NCBI GenBank assembly: GCA_964534335.1
Contig: CAZHPS010000243.1
Location: forward strand, 1 to 10,223
Source: JAABRU01 sp964534335
GTDB lineage: Bacteria; Desulfobacterota; Desulfobacteria; Desulfobacterales; Desulfococcaceae
Direction of reading: 5' to 3'
DNA length: 10,223 nucleotides
Shown here: positions 4,739-10,223 of the stretch, one piece after another
Position numbering within the stretch: the first letter of the stretch is position 1
How the letters are laid out: the number at the start of each line of letters is the position of its first letter
Position numbers and translations under genes: made by a program
The notes under the pieces: generated by a model
Databases searched by the model: none
Told to the model about the DNA's origin: nothing
What the model saw: the letters and a program-made list of their open reading frames with translations, nothing else

Positions 4739-5680
4739 ATGAAAAAAGAGACAAAAAAGCAAATTATTGAAGAGTTAGAAAAATATTTAACACTTCACGA
4801 CATGAGTGCCAATGTTTTCGCCCGCAAATCGGGAGTTAATAGTGCAATAATAAGTAATGTGCGAGCAGGTAAAACAACCTTGCAAGCCGGAGGTGGCAAA
4901 GAGGTAGAAATTGCCGATAAATATTACGAGTTAATAGCAGAGGCAATTGGCAGTGAGTTAGAAAAAAGTTACTGGGACGTGGTGCCAACAGTTCAAATGC
5001 AACGAATAATAGCTACGCTTGAAGATGCCAAAGAGTATGGTTATACTAATGTAATAATTGGTGAAACAGGCTGTGGCAAATCGTTTGTATGTAATTTATT
5101 TGCCCGAAAAAACCCTATGGACTTATTTTTAATTACAGTAGGAAGCTCCGATAATATTAGCGATTTGCTTGATAAATTAATTGAGCAATTGAAAATTACT
5201 ACCGCCAAAACCAAAAGCAAAAAAATACAAGAGATAGTAACTTATTTGCGTGAATTAAAATTTAACGGCTACAAGCCGATGGTAATATTTGACGAAGCAG
5301 AATATATGAAACAACCTGCATTATGTGCAATGAAAGAGTTGTACGATAACCTTAATGGTGTGTGCTCAATAATTTTAGTAGGGACCAATCAATTAACTCG
5401 TAATTTGGACAGATTGAGAAAAAAGAACAAAGATGGCATACCGCAACTTTATCGCAGAATAAAATTCGGCATACGCCAGCTACCTGCGATTGACAGAACG
5501 TTTAAACAGTTTTTAAACAGTTTAAACGATACAAATTTAATTAAGTTTTTACGCGATAATTGCGATAATTATGGTGAGTTGCACGATGTGTTGGTACCAG
5601 CAATGCGTGAAGCCGACCGCATCGGCGAACATCTTACCGAAAACTTTGTACGCACAGTATTAAATCTTCCAAAAATATAA
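4739..5680 (+). CDS. MuB-type AAA+ ATPase, transposition target protein
   Basis: A 313-residue protein, close to Mu B (312). Residues about 12-46 form an N-terminal HTH (DMSANVFARKSGVNSAIISNVRAG) like that of MuB. The ATPase domain carries Walker A GETGCGKS (108-115), Walker B MVIFDEAE (181-188), a sensor-1-like LVGTN (213-217) and an arginine pair YRRIKF (239-240), fitting an AAA+ arginine finger. MuB family proteins polymerise on target DNA with ATP, attract the transposase there and stimulate strand transfer, and they give target immunity. The gene directly follows the transposase, as in Mu, and ends 2 nt before a second ATPase gene. Three GTTTAAAC-like sites lie in its 3' end (5500-5527) and encode RTFKQFLNSLN, so the coding sequence also carries the repeat. 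Confidence 0.92.
   Translation: MKKETKKQIIEELEKYLTLHDMSANVFARKSGVNSAIISNVRAGKTTLQAGGGKEVEIADKYYELIAEAIGSELEKSYWDVVPTVQMQRIIATLEDAKEYGYTNVIIGETGCGKSFVCNLFARKNPMDLFLITVGSSDNISDLLDKLIEQLKITTAKTKSKKIQEIVTYLRELKFNGYKPMVIFDEAEYMKQPALCAMKELYDNLNGVCSIILVGTNQLTRNLDRLRKKNKDGIPQLYRRIKFGIRQLPAIDRTFKQFLNSLNDTNLIKFLRDNCDNYGELHDVLVPAMREADRIGEHLTENFVRTVLNLPKI
5500..5527. repeat. GTTTAAAC triplet inside the MuB-like gene
   Basis: GTTTAAAC at 5500-5507, GTTTTTAAAC at 5509-5518 and GTTTAAAC at 5520-5527 form a near-tandem array. Its outer copies start 20 bp apart, the same period as the copies at 403 and 423. The array is inside coding sequence, near the end of the gene, which argues against a simple promoter role. 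Dispersed repressor binding or a transposition enhancer is possible (inference). Confidence 0.55.
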
Positions 5681-5682
5681 TT

Positions 5683-6300
5683 ATGGCACGAGCATTATCG
5701 GTTCACGACTTGTTAAAGAAAAAGTATAAACTATTTCCTTTTGAAGATGAATGGAGAGATGCTTTCGAGTGTCCGGAGCGTTCGGGTGTATGGTTTGTGT
5801 GGGGCAATTCGGGCAATGGCAAAACTACATTCGTTTTAGAGTTGGTTAAATACTTAGCATCTTTTACAAAGATTGCTTATAATTCATTGGAAGAACAGTC
5901 GGCTCATTCAATGCAAAAAGCGTTTCGCAATGTTGGAATGCAAGCTGTAGCAAAAAAGGTGATTTTAATTGAAGGTGAAACAATTGAGGAATTAAGTGAA
6001 AGATTAAGTAAAAAGCATAGCCCCGATGTTGTGATAATTGATTCTTTTCAATATTGTCAACTCAATTATCGTTCTTATATCGAAATTAAAAAGAAATTTT
6101 CAAAAAAACTGCTAATATTTATATCGCATGCCGACGGTAAGCAACCTGCAGGACGTGCAGCTAAATCGGTTATGTTTGATGCCACACTTAAAATTTGGGT
6201 AGAAGGTTACAAAGCTTTTAGCAAAGGCAGATATATTGGCAGTAAAGGCGATTATACTATATGGCACGAAGGTGCTATTAAATATTGGGGTTCAATTTAA
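5683..6300 (+). CDS. RecA/DnaB-fold P-loop ATPase
   Basis: A 205-residue protein made of one P-loop domain: Walker A GNSGNGKT (41-48), a SLEEQ motif (68-72) at the place of the catalytic glutamate of RecA/DnaB-like ATPases, Walker B DVVIID (115-120), and IFISHADGKQPAGRAAKSV (about 145-163), which matches the sensor segment of that superfamily. It lacks any extra DNA-binding or zinc domain, so it is shorter than RadA or a replicative helicase. The preceding tract (residues 1-35, with FPFEDEWRDAFECPERSGV) resembles the lead-in of phage RecA-like ATP-binding proteins. It starts 2 nt after the MuB-like gene, so it is probably co-translated and may act in phage DNA replication or recombination. 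The exact partner is unknown. Confidence 0.75.
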   Translation: MARALSVHDLLKKKYKLFPFEDEWRDAFECPERSGVWFVWGNSGNGKTTFVLELVKYLASFTKIAYNSLEEQSAHSMQKAFRNVGMQAVAKKVILIEGETIEELSERLSKKHSPDVVIIDSFQYCQLNYRSYIEIKKKFSKKLLIFISHADGKQPAGRAAKSVMFDATLKIWVEGYKAFSKGRYIGSKGDYTIWHEGAIKYWGSI

Positions 6301-6302
6301 TA

Positions 6303-6335
6303 AAAAACGTTTAAACCTTGATTAAATAACGATTA
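6303..6335. repeat. 33-bp perfect direct repeat, copy 1 (leader of the GemA-like gene)
   Basis: This stretch is identical, base for base, to 8623-8655. It contains GTTTAAAC at 6309-6316 followed by CCTTGATTAAATAACGATTA, with two GATTAAA/GATTA steps. It fills most of the 52-nt gap between the ATPase stop and the GemA-like start. Both copies stand just before a start codon (17 nt in front here, touching the ATG in copy 2). That suggests a shared operator or translational leader rather than chance. Confidence 0.75.
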
Positions 6336-6352
6336 AATTAAAAAACAAACGT

Positions 6353-6940
6353 ATGAAAACAAAAACAAAAATTTTATATCAATACGATCCGCGGGCAGAA
6401 CGATTAACCTGTTTTGCCGATGGAAAACCGAGAGGTGGTTTTGTGGGCAAAATTGCAAACAAAAAATTCTTTGAACTATTAGACACTGATGTATCAATAG
6501 AAATTACGAATATGGAAACAGATAAATTACACAACAGAAAAGTACAATTGCTACGCTCAATATGGATTAAAACAGGTGTAGATGATTACCGAGATTCAAT
6601 ATTGGCAAACTACAATGTAAAATCGACAAAAGGGCTAACCCACGAGCAGTTAGATGAGCTGATTGATAAATACAATACAAGCAATAAAAAGCCGGCTGAT
6701 GAAGATGTTCGCAAGTTGCGAAGTGAAGTGCTTACACAGCTTAACGAGCTTGGTATATATGCCACTAATAACGACTGGAGCAATGTAAACCACTATTTAA
6801 TGAACGAAAAAATTGCAGGCAAAATGTTGTTTCAATTAAACACGCAAGAGCTAAAGGAACTTAAAAAAAAGCTCTATTCGGTAATTGCGAAAAACGAAAA
6901 AAACAAATCGGAAGTTCAAAGATTATCAAGACTTAATTAA
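6353..6940 (+). CDS. GemA / Mu gp16-like protein
   Basis: A 195-residue protein. Residues about 59-107 (LHNRKVQLLRSIWIKTGVDD, then YRDSILANYNVKSTKGLTHE and QLDELIDKY) match the GemA/gp16 family pattern: a first helix with a basic patch, a YRxxL motif, then SxxxLTxxQLDxLID. The C-terminal part (about 129-180) continues with NELGIYATNNDWSNVN and a helix that fits the second half of the family. The N-terminal 50 residues (QYDPRAERLTCFADGKPRGG) are extra relative to Mu gp16 and are not recognised. In Mu, GemA is an early protein that alters host gene expression and DNA supercoiling; its biochemical activity is poorly known. It opens the block of genes after the 33-bp repeat. Confidence 0.75.
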   Translation: MKTKTKILYQYDPRAERLTCFADGKPRGGFVGKIANKKFFELLDTDVSIEITNMETDKLHNRKVQLLRSIWIKTGVDDYRDSILANYNVKSTKGLTHEQLDELIDKYNTSNKKPADEDVRKLRSEVLTQLNELGIYATNNDWSNVNHYLMNEKIAGKMLFQLNTQELKELKKKLYSVIAKNEKNKSEVQRLSRLN

Positions 6941-6946
6941 AATAGT

Positions 6947-7813
6947 ATGAAAGATGAATTTAATAAAAAATGGATAATTGAAAATTCAATTGAAATTTTA
7001 AAAGAGTATGAGTTAGGTGAATTAACGATTCGCTCACTTCACTATAGACTTGTGTCAATTGGGATGCACAACACGCAGCAGCATTATAAACGTGTGGTTA
7101 ATGCAATGATTGAAGCACGGTGGAGTGGTGATGTTCTTTTTAATGCATTTTCTGACCACGAAAGAGAAACGTTAGGTTCTACGAAATATGAGGAAACAAA
7201 TCTTGATGAAGAAGTAGAGATAGCGAAAAATTCTATTAATAGCTTGATGAATTATTATTTCAAAAATCGTTGGGAAAATCAACCAATATATACTGAAGTA
7301 TTTATCGAAAAAAAAGCATTGCAGGGATTATTTGAACCAATATGTGACAAATGGGATGTTGCATTAAATCCCTGCAAAGGTTATCCAAGCTTGACATTTA
7401 TTAATAATGCTGTTCAAAGATTTAAATGCGTTGAAAATAAAGAAATAATTATTTTATATTTTGGCGATTACGACCCATCTGGTGAAGATATACCACGTTC
7501 AATTGAAGTAAATTTTAAAAAATTAGGCTGTGATAATATTGAAGTGAAAAGAATTGCTCTCAATAAAAAGCAAGTTATGGATTTGAATTTGCCACCGGCA
7601 CCAAAAAAAGTTACAGATTCTCGCTCAGCAAAATGGAATGGGTTGGGACAGGTTGAATTAGATGCCGTTGAACCCAATAACCTAAAAAAAATGGTTGATT
7701 GTGCAATTTCCGAACTATTTAATAAATATTTGCACGAAGATTTAAAGGTTAAACAGCGAGAAGAAACTATCACTTACCAAAAAGTATTAAAAGAATATGT
7801 ATCAACAATATAA
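6947..7813 (+). CDS. Toprim protein resembling topoisomerase VI A subunit / Spo11
   Basis: A 288-residue protein. The N-terminal segment LTIRSLHYRL (26-35) followed by a helical QQHYKRVVNAMIEARWSGD resembles the Spo11/Topo VI A winged-helix domain around its catalytic tyrosine; Y33 is the candidate. A Toprim domain follows: E121 (EVFIEKKAL), then KGYPSLTFI (144-152), like the KGxPxxxTR stretch of Topo VI A, then the DxD pair D174/D176 in YFGDYDPSGEDI (171-182). The C-terminal QVELDAVEPNNLKKMV is seen in related phage Toprim proteins. It would bind Mg2+ and might cleave or remodel DNA. No B-subunit GHKL ATPase is visible, so it is not a full topoisomerase. It starts 6 nt after the GemA-like stop. 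Toprim is confident; the tyrosine assignment is tentative. Confidence 0.72.
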   Translation: MKDEFNKKWIIENSIEILKEYELGELTIRSLHYRLVSIGMHNTQQHYKRVVNAMIEARWSGDVLFNAFSDHERETLGSTKYEETNLDEEVEIAKNSINSLMNYYFKNRWENQPIYTEVFIEKKALQGLFEPICDKWDVALNPCKGYPSLTFINNAVQRFKCVENKEIIILYFGDYDPSGEDIPRSIEVNFKKLGCDNIEVKRIALNKKQVMDLNLPPAPKKVTDSRSAKWNGLGQVELDAVEPNNLKKMVDCAISELFNKYLHEDLKVKQREETITYQKVLKEYVSTI

Positions 7814-7814
7814 T

Positions 7815-8015
7815 ATGAGCAATATAGACGAAATACAAGCCCGAATAATCGCAATTGAAGTATGGATACAAAACAATATTGGACACGCAAACTTTGAGGA
7901 CAAAATAAGGGAACTTAACTTGCTAAGAGGTAAAGTTGAGAGCAAAAAACAAAGTGAGGAACGTAAAATATACCCTGATAGATATAGGAATCATATATCG
8001 GTTTGTTGGGATTAA
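7815..8015 (+). CDS. Small hypothetical protein (66 aa)
   Basis: The start is taken at the ATG at 7815, immediately after the Toprim stop (TAAT-ATG). An in-frame ATG at 7797 lies within the upstream gene and would add only six residues. The product is helical and charged (MSNIDEIQARIIAIEVWIQN ... NFEDKIRELNLLRGKVESKK), a pattern suited to a short helical hairpin or coiled coil, with a C-terminal YPDRYRNHISVCWD. No family is recognised. It is tightly coupled to its neighbours: 1 nt after the Toprim gene and 11 nt before the HNH gene. Confidence 0.55.
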   Translation: MSNIDEIQARIIAIEVWIQNNIGHANFEDKIRELNLLRGKVESKKQSEERKIYPDRYRNHISVCWD

Positions 8016-8026
8016 AAATTTAAACA

Positions 8027-8497
8027 ATGGAATACAGAAGTGTAAATAACGAATTAATTATAGTAAATACTCCCGAAAAAACGAGAGACGAAAAGGGAAG
8101 ATTTATAAAGGGTTTGGTGCCTTGGAATACGGGTAGAAAAGGCGTTCGTTACAGCCCAGCAACTGAATTTAAAAAGGGCAATAAACCTCATAATACTCGC
8201 GAAAACGGAACCATTAAAGATAGACTTGATAAACGAACTGGAAGAGTTTATAAATATATAAAAATAAACAACGAAATAAGGCTTTATCATCGCTATTTGT
8301 GGGAGTTGAACAATGGTAAAATACCTGCAAGACACGTAATTATATTTATTGATGGCAATAATCATAATTGCAGTATTGAAAATCTTGAATGTATAAGCAT
8401 GCGAGAGAATGTTAGGAGAAATCAGAACTACGAAAAATTTTCGGTAACAATGAAAACACTTTGGAAACAAGAGAAAATACGCGAACGCTATGGACTT
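8027..8497 (+). CDS. HNH homing-type endonuclease, 3' end lost in an assembly gap
   Basis: 157 residues are readable before the run of N. The N-terminal part has two FKKG/PWN-type DNA-binding repeats (GRFIKGLVPWNTGRKG at 24-39; EFKKGNKPHNTREN at 47-60), typical of phage HNH nucleases. The HNH_3-type domain follows: H88 in LYHRYLWEL, H103 in ARHVIIFIDGNNHN, and N119 in SIENL, with a helical tail. Such enzymes nick or cut DNA and often spread as free-standing homing genes. The stop codon is not visible: the frame can be read on past the gap, but the residues there (PPLFKTFSKTF) are repeat-derived and there is no reason to join them. The gene may be a mobile insertion in the early operon. Confidence 0.78.
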
Positions 8498-8597
8498 NNN
8501 NNNNNNNNNNNNNNNNNNNNNNNNNNNNNNNNNNNNNNNNNNNNNNNNNNNNNNNNNNNNNNNNNNNNNNNNNNNNNNNNNNNNNNNNNNNNNNNNN
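8498..8597. other. 100-base assembly gap
   Basis: An unbroken run of exactly 100 N is the usual scaffold placeholder of unknown true length. It interrupts the 3' end of the HNH gene and lies just upstream of a repeated leader, so a repeat-induced assembly break is plausible. Any gene in the missing DNA is invisible here. Confidence 0.95.
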
Positions 8598-8607
8598 CAC
8601 CCCCACT

Positions 8608-8655
8608 GTTTAAAACTTTTTCAAAAACGTTTAAACCTTGATTAAATAACGATTA
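8608..8655. repeat. 33-bp perfect direct repeat, copy 2, with an extra GTTTAAA site upstream
   Basis: Positions 8623-8655 match 6303-6335 exactly, and the repeat ends on the A of the ATG of the next gene. Upstream, GTTTAAAAC at 8608-8616 starts 21 bp before the GTTTAAAC at 8629-8636, close to the spacing at 403/423 and 5500/5520. The arrangement suggests a paired binding site in front of a gene start. No TAnnTTTG promoter box was found within the repeat. Confidence 0.7.
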
Positions 8656-9080
8656 TGAATATAAAATATCATGTAACAAGCGAATTATTTGAGGGCTTTA
8701 TTGAATATGAATTTAGTGAAGACGATATATTGCTTAAACGATTCGATTTAACAGAGGCAAACTTGACCGAAAAACAGCAAATTTGGTTTCTGAAGCATCA
8801 GCCTCGCGACCTTGCGGAATTAGATGAGCTTATAAAAAACCATAAAACGCTTACAATTAAAGAAGTTCCGCTAATTGTTGATTTTAATATGTTTTGGCTA
8901 AAATATGACCATAAAATTGCCTCAAGTAAAAAGAAAACTGAAAAAATATGGGACAAAATGAGCGATAATGACAAAGCTGCAGCATATTTATATATTGGTA
9001 AATATTTTCGTTCAATTCCGCATAACTGCAATAAAAAAAATGCCGAAACCTACCTAAATGCTGAATTATGGAACAATTAA
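8655..9080 (+). CDS. Hypothetical phage protein with FW..Y..K / TYLN..LW signature
   Basis: A 141-residue protein. The N-terminal half (about 1-75) is acidic and unrecognised (MNIKYHVTSELFEGFIEYEF). The C-terminal half begins FNMFWLKYDHKIASSKKKTE (77-96), continues IWDKMSDNDKAAAYLYIGKY (98-117) and ends ETYLNAELWNN (131-141). The FxxFWxxYxxK ... W.km ... tYLn...W pattern resembles the C-terminal module of many phage replication-associated proteins. I see no other domain to say what it does, so replication is a guess. The ATG coincides with the end of the second 33-bp repeat. The 3' end overlaps the next gene by 13 nt, so the two are probably translationally coupled. Confidence 0.62.
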   Translation: MNIKYHVTSELFEGFIEYEFSEDDILLKRFDLTEANLTEKQQIWFLKHQPRDLAELDELIKNHKTLTIKEVPLIVDFNMFWLKYDHKIASSKKKTEKIWDKMSDNDKAAAYLYIGKYFRSIPHNCNKKNAETYLNAELWNN

Positions 9081-9505
9081 CACAAGACCAGTACATAACT
9101 ATATATAACTGGTTTATCGAAAGAGTTCAGTTGGAAGATAACTGTATGCCGAGTTCGTTTAAGTATCGGTTTGAACCGAAGCCTAAGGATTACAAACTAA
9201 TTTATTTGTGTGGTAAAGTTACAGGCGAACCTTATAACGACTGCTGCTTAAAGTTTGAAAACGCAGAAAATGCACTTTTGATTGATGGTTATAAAGTGGT
9301 AAATCCCATGAAAATAGTGCCTAAGAATGCAACTTGGGAAGAGGCTATGAAACTTTGTATAACAGAACTTGTAAGATGTGATGGTATATTGCTACTGCCC
9401 GATGTAAATGATAGCAAGGGTGCATATCAGGAATTTGAATTAGCGAGAGAGCTGAAGATTAAACACATTAATATAGAAAAATATGTTGCAGGGTATCGTT
9501 TTTAA
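9068..9505 (+). CDS. DUF4406 protein, nucleoside deoxyribosyltransferase-like
   Basis: A 145-residue protein. After a roughly 40-residue lead-in, residues about 43-135 match the DUF4406/nucleoside 2-deoxyribosyltransferase fold: KLIYLCGKVTG (43-53), a helix FENAENALLIDGYKVVNPM (63-81), WEEAMKLCITELVRCDGILL (90-109) and SKGAYQEFELARELK (116-130). The last carries E122 in the position of the catalytic glutamate (GAxxE...A). Family members bind nucleotides or transfer deoxyribose between bases; many phage copies are uncharacterised. A role in nucleotide or base metabolism, or in DNA modification, is possible but not shown. It overlaps its upstream neighbour by 13 nt and its downstream neighbour by 23 nt, which points to co-translation. 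Confidence 0.75.
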   Translation: MEQLTQDQYITIYNWFIERVQLEDNCMPSSFKYRFEPKPKDYKLIYLCGKVTGEPYNDCCLKFENAENALLIDGYKVVNPMKIVPKNATWEEAMKLCITELVRCDGILLLPDVNDSKGAYQEFELARELKIKHINIEKYVAGYRF

Positions 9506-9830
9506 GCTAAATAGCCATGAGATAAAGGCTTTAATGCTAATAATAAAGGTAAATCAAACAGGAATAAACAGCCTTTACGATTATGCCGAAACTGATGTGC
9601 TGGCAAATATAAGCCTAAAATTGGCAAATGCAGAACTGCAAAATAAGGCTAAAATAAGGCTAACGATTAAGCCACACGAAGTATTTTTCTTAAAGGAAGT
9701 TTTTGTTGATACTGCCGATAAAGCACCGCCTTACGAACGTAGCATATTGCTAACGCTATTGCAACAAATTTTACGATTTGAAATAAATATTGATTTGTTT
9801 TATACCAAACCAAAGCTTATAGGAACATAA
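9483..9830 (+). CDS. Hypothetical protein (115 aa)
   Basis: The 115-residue product is not recognised. The start at ATG 9483 overlaps the previous gene by 23 nt. A later in-frame ATG (9534) would avoid the overlap but would remove FKLNSHEIKALMLII, which looks like genuine protein. The rest is helical, with an Ala/Asn/Leu-rich stretch (LANISLKLANAELQNKAKIR, about 40-59) and a middle containing IKPHEVFFLKEVFV. No signal peptide or membrane segment is seen. It belongs to the run of small overlapping early genes. Confidence 0.6.
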   Translation: MLQGIVFKLNSHEIKALMLIIKVNQTGINSLYDYAETDVLANISLKLANAELQNKAKIRLTIKPHEVFFLKEVFVDTADKAPPYERSILLTLLQQILRFEINIDLFYTKPKLIGT

Positions 9831-9846
9831 TATAAAAAACCAAAGA

Positions 9847-10053
9847 ATGGCTTATAATAATAAAAACACTCTGTTACGTTACAAGCAAATACAAGAGGAA
9901 ACTCAAAAACATTTTATTCCAGGTATTACAACTTATTCTGGTATTTTTTATAAGTACATTAACCCTATATTTCCGATGTGTTACGACACGTATATGAAAA
10001 TTATTAATACTCCTGTTGAAAAATTAATTAAAGAAATTGAAAGCAATGAATAA
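9847..10053 (+). CDS. Small hypothetical protein (68 aa)
   Basis: The 68-residue product (starting MAYNNKNTLLRYKQIQEETQ) is not recognised. A central YSGIFYKYINPIFPMCYDTY segment is aromatic-rich, followed by an acidic helix VEKLIKEIESNE. The basic start and QEETQKHF helix could be a small DNA-associated or interaction protein, but no motif supports this. It begins 16 nt after the previous stop, and the next gene starts inside its last codons, so it is part of the same operon. Confidence 0.55.
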   Translation: MAYNNKNTLLRYKQIQEETQKHFIPGITTYSGIFYKYINPIFPMCYDTYMKIINTPVEKLIKEIESNE

Positions 10054-10222
10054 AAAGATAAACCAAAAAAGATACCGATTGCACTATGCAATACGAAAAC
10101 AAGGATATAACCTTATAACGCCCGAGAGAACAGTATATTTAAAATTTGAGCAGAATTTAACAAAACAGGTTTTATGCCTAAAAAACCAATACAATTACTC
10201 GGTTCAAATGGCTGCTTTGTGA
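10046..10222 (+). CDS. Small basic hypothetical protein (58 aa)
   Basis: A complete short gene ending one base before the window edge. The ATG at 10046 is chosen over an in-frame TTG at 10037; the ATG overlaps the previous stop by 8 nt. The product is basic (MNKKINQKRYRLHYAIRKQG) and then has YLKFEQNLTKQVLCLKNQYN. The charge suits nucleic-acid binding, but no family is recognised. The tight overlap supports a real member of the early operon. Confidence 0.5.
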   Translation: MNKKINQKRYRLHYAIRKQGYNLITPERTVYLKFEQNLTKQVLCLKNQYNYSVQMAAL

Positions 10223-10223
10223 A

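Noticed and set aside
4343..4762. 139-aa minus-strand frame over the 3' end of the transposase
   Set aside because: Ser/Phe/Leu-rich antisense of Lys/Glu-rich transposase codons, fully overlapping a confident gene.
7468..7773. 101-aa minus-strand frame within the Toprim gene
   Set aside because: Antisense shadow of a gene with clear catalytic motifs on the plus strand.
8054..8470. 138-aa minus-strand frame opposite the HNH gene
   Set aside because: Antisense of the HNH coding sequence; Phe/Ile/Ser-rich with no motif.
8598..8641. Continuation of the HNH protein beyond the gap (PPLFKTFSKTFKP)
   Set aside because: The reading frame across 100 placeholder bases is arbitrary, and these residues derive from the GTTTAAAC repeat leader.

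Overview
The window looks like the left end and early region of a Mu-like transposable phage (a prophage, or a degraded relative) in an AT-rich member of the Bacteroidota. The phage assignment rests on gene order: a leftward CI-type repressor, a divergent small HTH gene in the position of Mu ner, a DDE transposase of MuA type, a MuB-type AAA ATPase, and a GemA/Mu gp16-like protein. The host assignment is inference from three things: low GC, almost no Shine-Dalgarno sequences before the start codons, and promoter-like boxes of the Bacteroidota type (TTTG, about 20 nt, TAnnTTTG) in the repressor/ner intergenic region.

Layout. Positions 3-191 hold an open C-terminal fragment of an unrecognised gene, followed by a hairpin terminator (280-301). 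This is probably host DNA or a remnant. Positions 302-600 hold no gene but are rich in short repeats: GTTTAAAC palindromes, a 12-bp tandem repeat and scattered AAAACATT. They are the best place for the phage left end and its transposase or repressor sites. The repressor (698-1132, minus) ends at a hairpin terminator (601-634). Divergent, overlapping promoters lie at 1133-1238. Rightward come a small HTH gene, three small unknown genes with an embedded tRNA-like three-way-junction element (1895-1936), the transposase (2652-4679) and the MuB-like ATPase (4739-5680). A second, RecA/DnaB-fold ATPase follows only 2 nt later.

The second half is an accessory and replication block. It holds GemA-like (6353-6940), a Toprim protein resembling the A subunit of topoisomerase VI/Spo11 (6947-7813), a 66-aa protein and an HNH endonuclease cut by a 100-N assembly gap (8498-8597). 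After the gap come an unknown protein with an FW..Y..K / TYLN..LW signature, a DUF4406 (nucleoside deoxyribosyltransferase-like) protein and three small unknown genes. Most stop/start junctions are tight or overlapping, so this reads as one rightward operon with possible internal re-initiation points.

The least explained signal is a family of GTTTAAAC palindromes. They occur at the left end, inside the 3' end of the MuB-like gene, and in a 33-bp perfect repeat that forms the leader of two genes (6353 and 8655). At three loci paired copies sit 20-21 bp apart, about two helical turns. I read this as a dispersed operator system. The Toprim/Spo11-like gene and the tRNA-like element are the next most interesting items. 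Structural and lysis genes and the right end of the phage lie outside the window.
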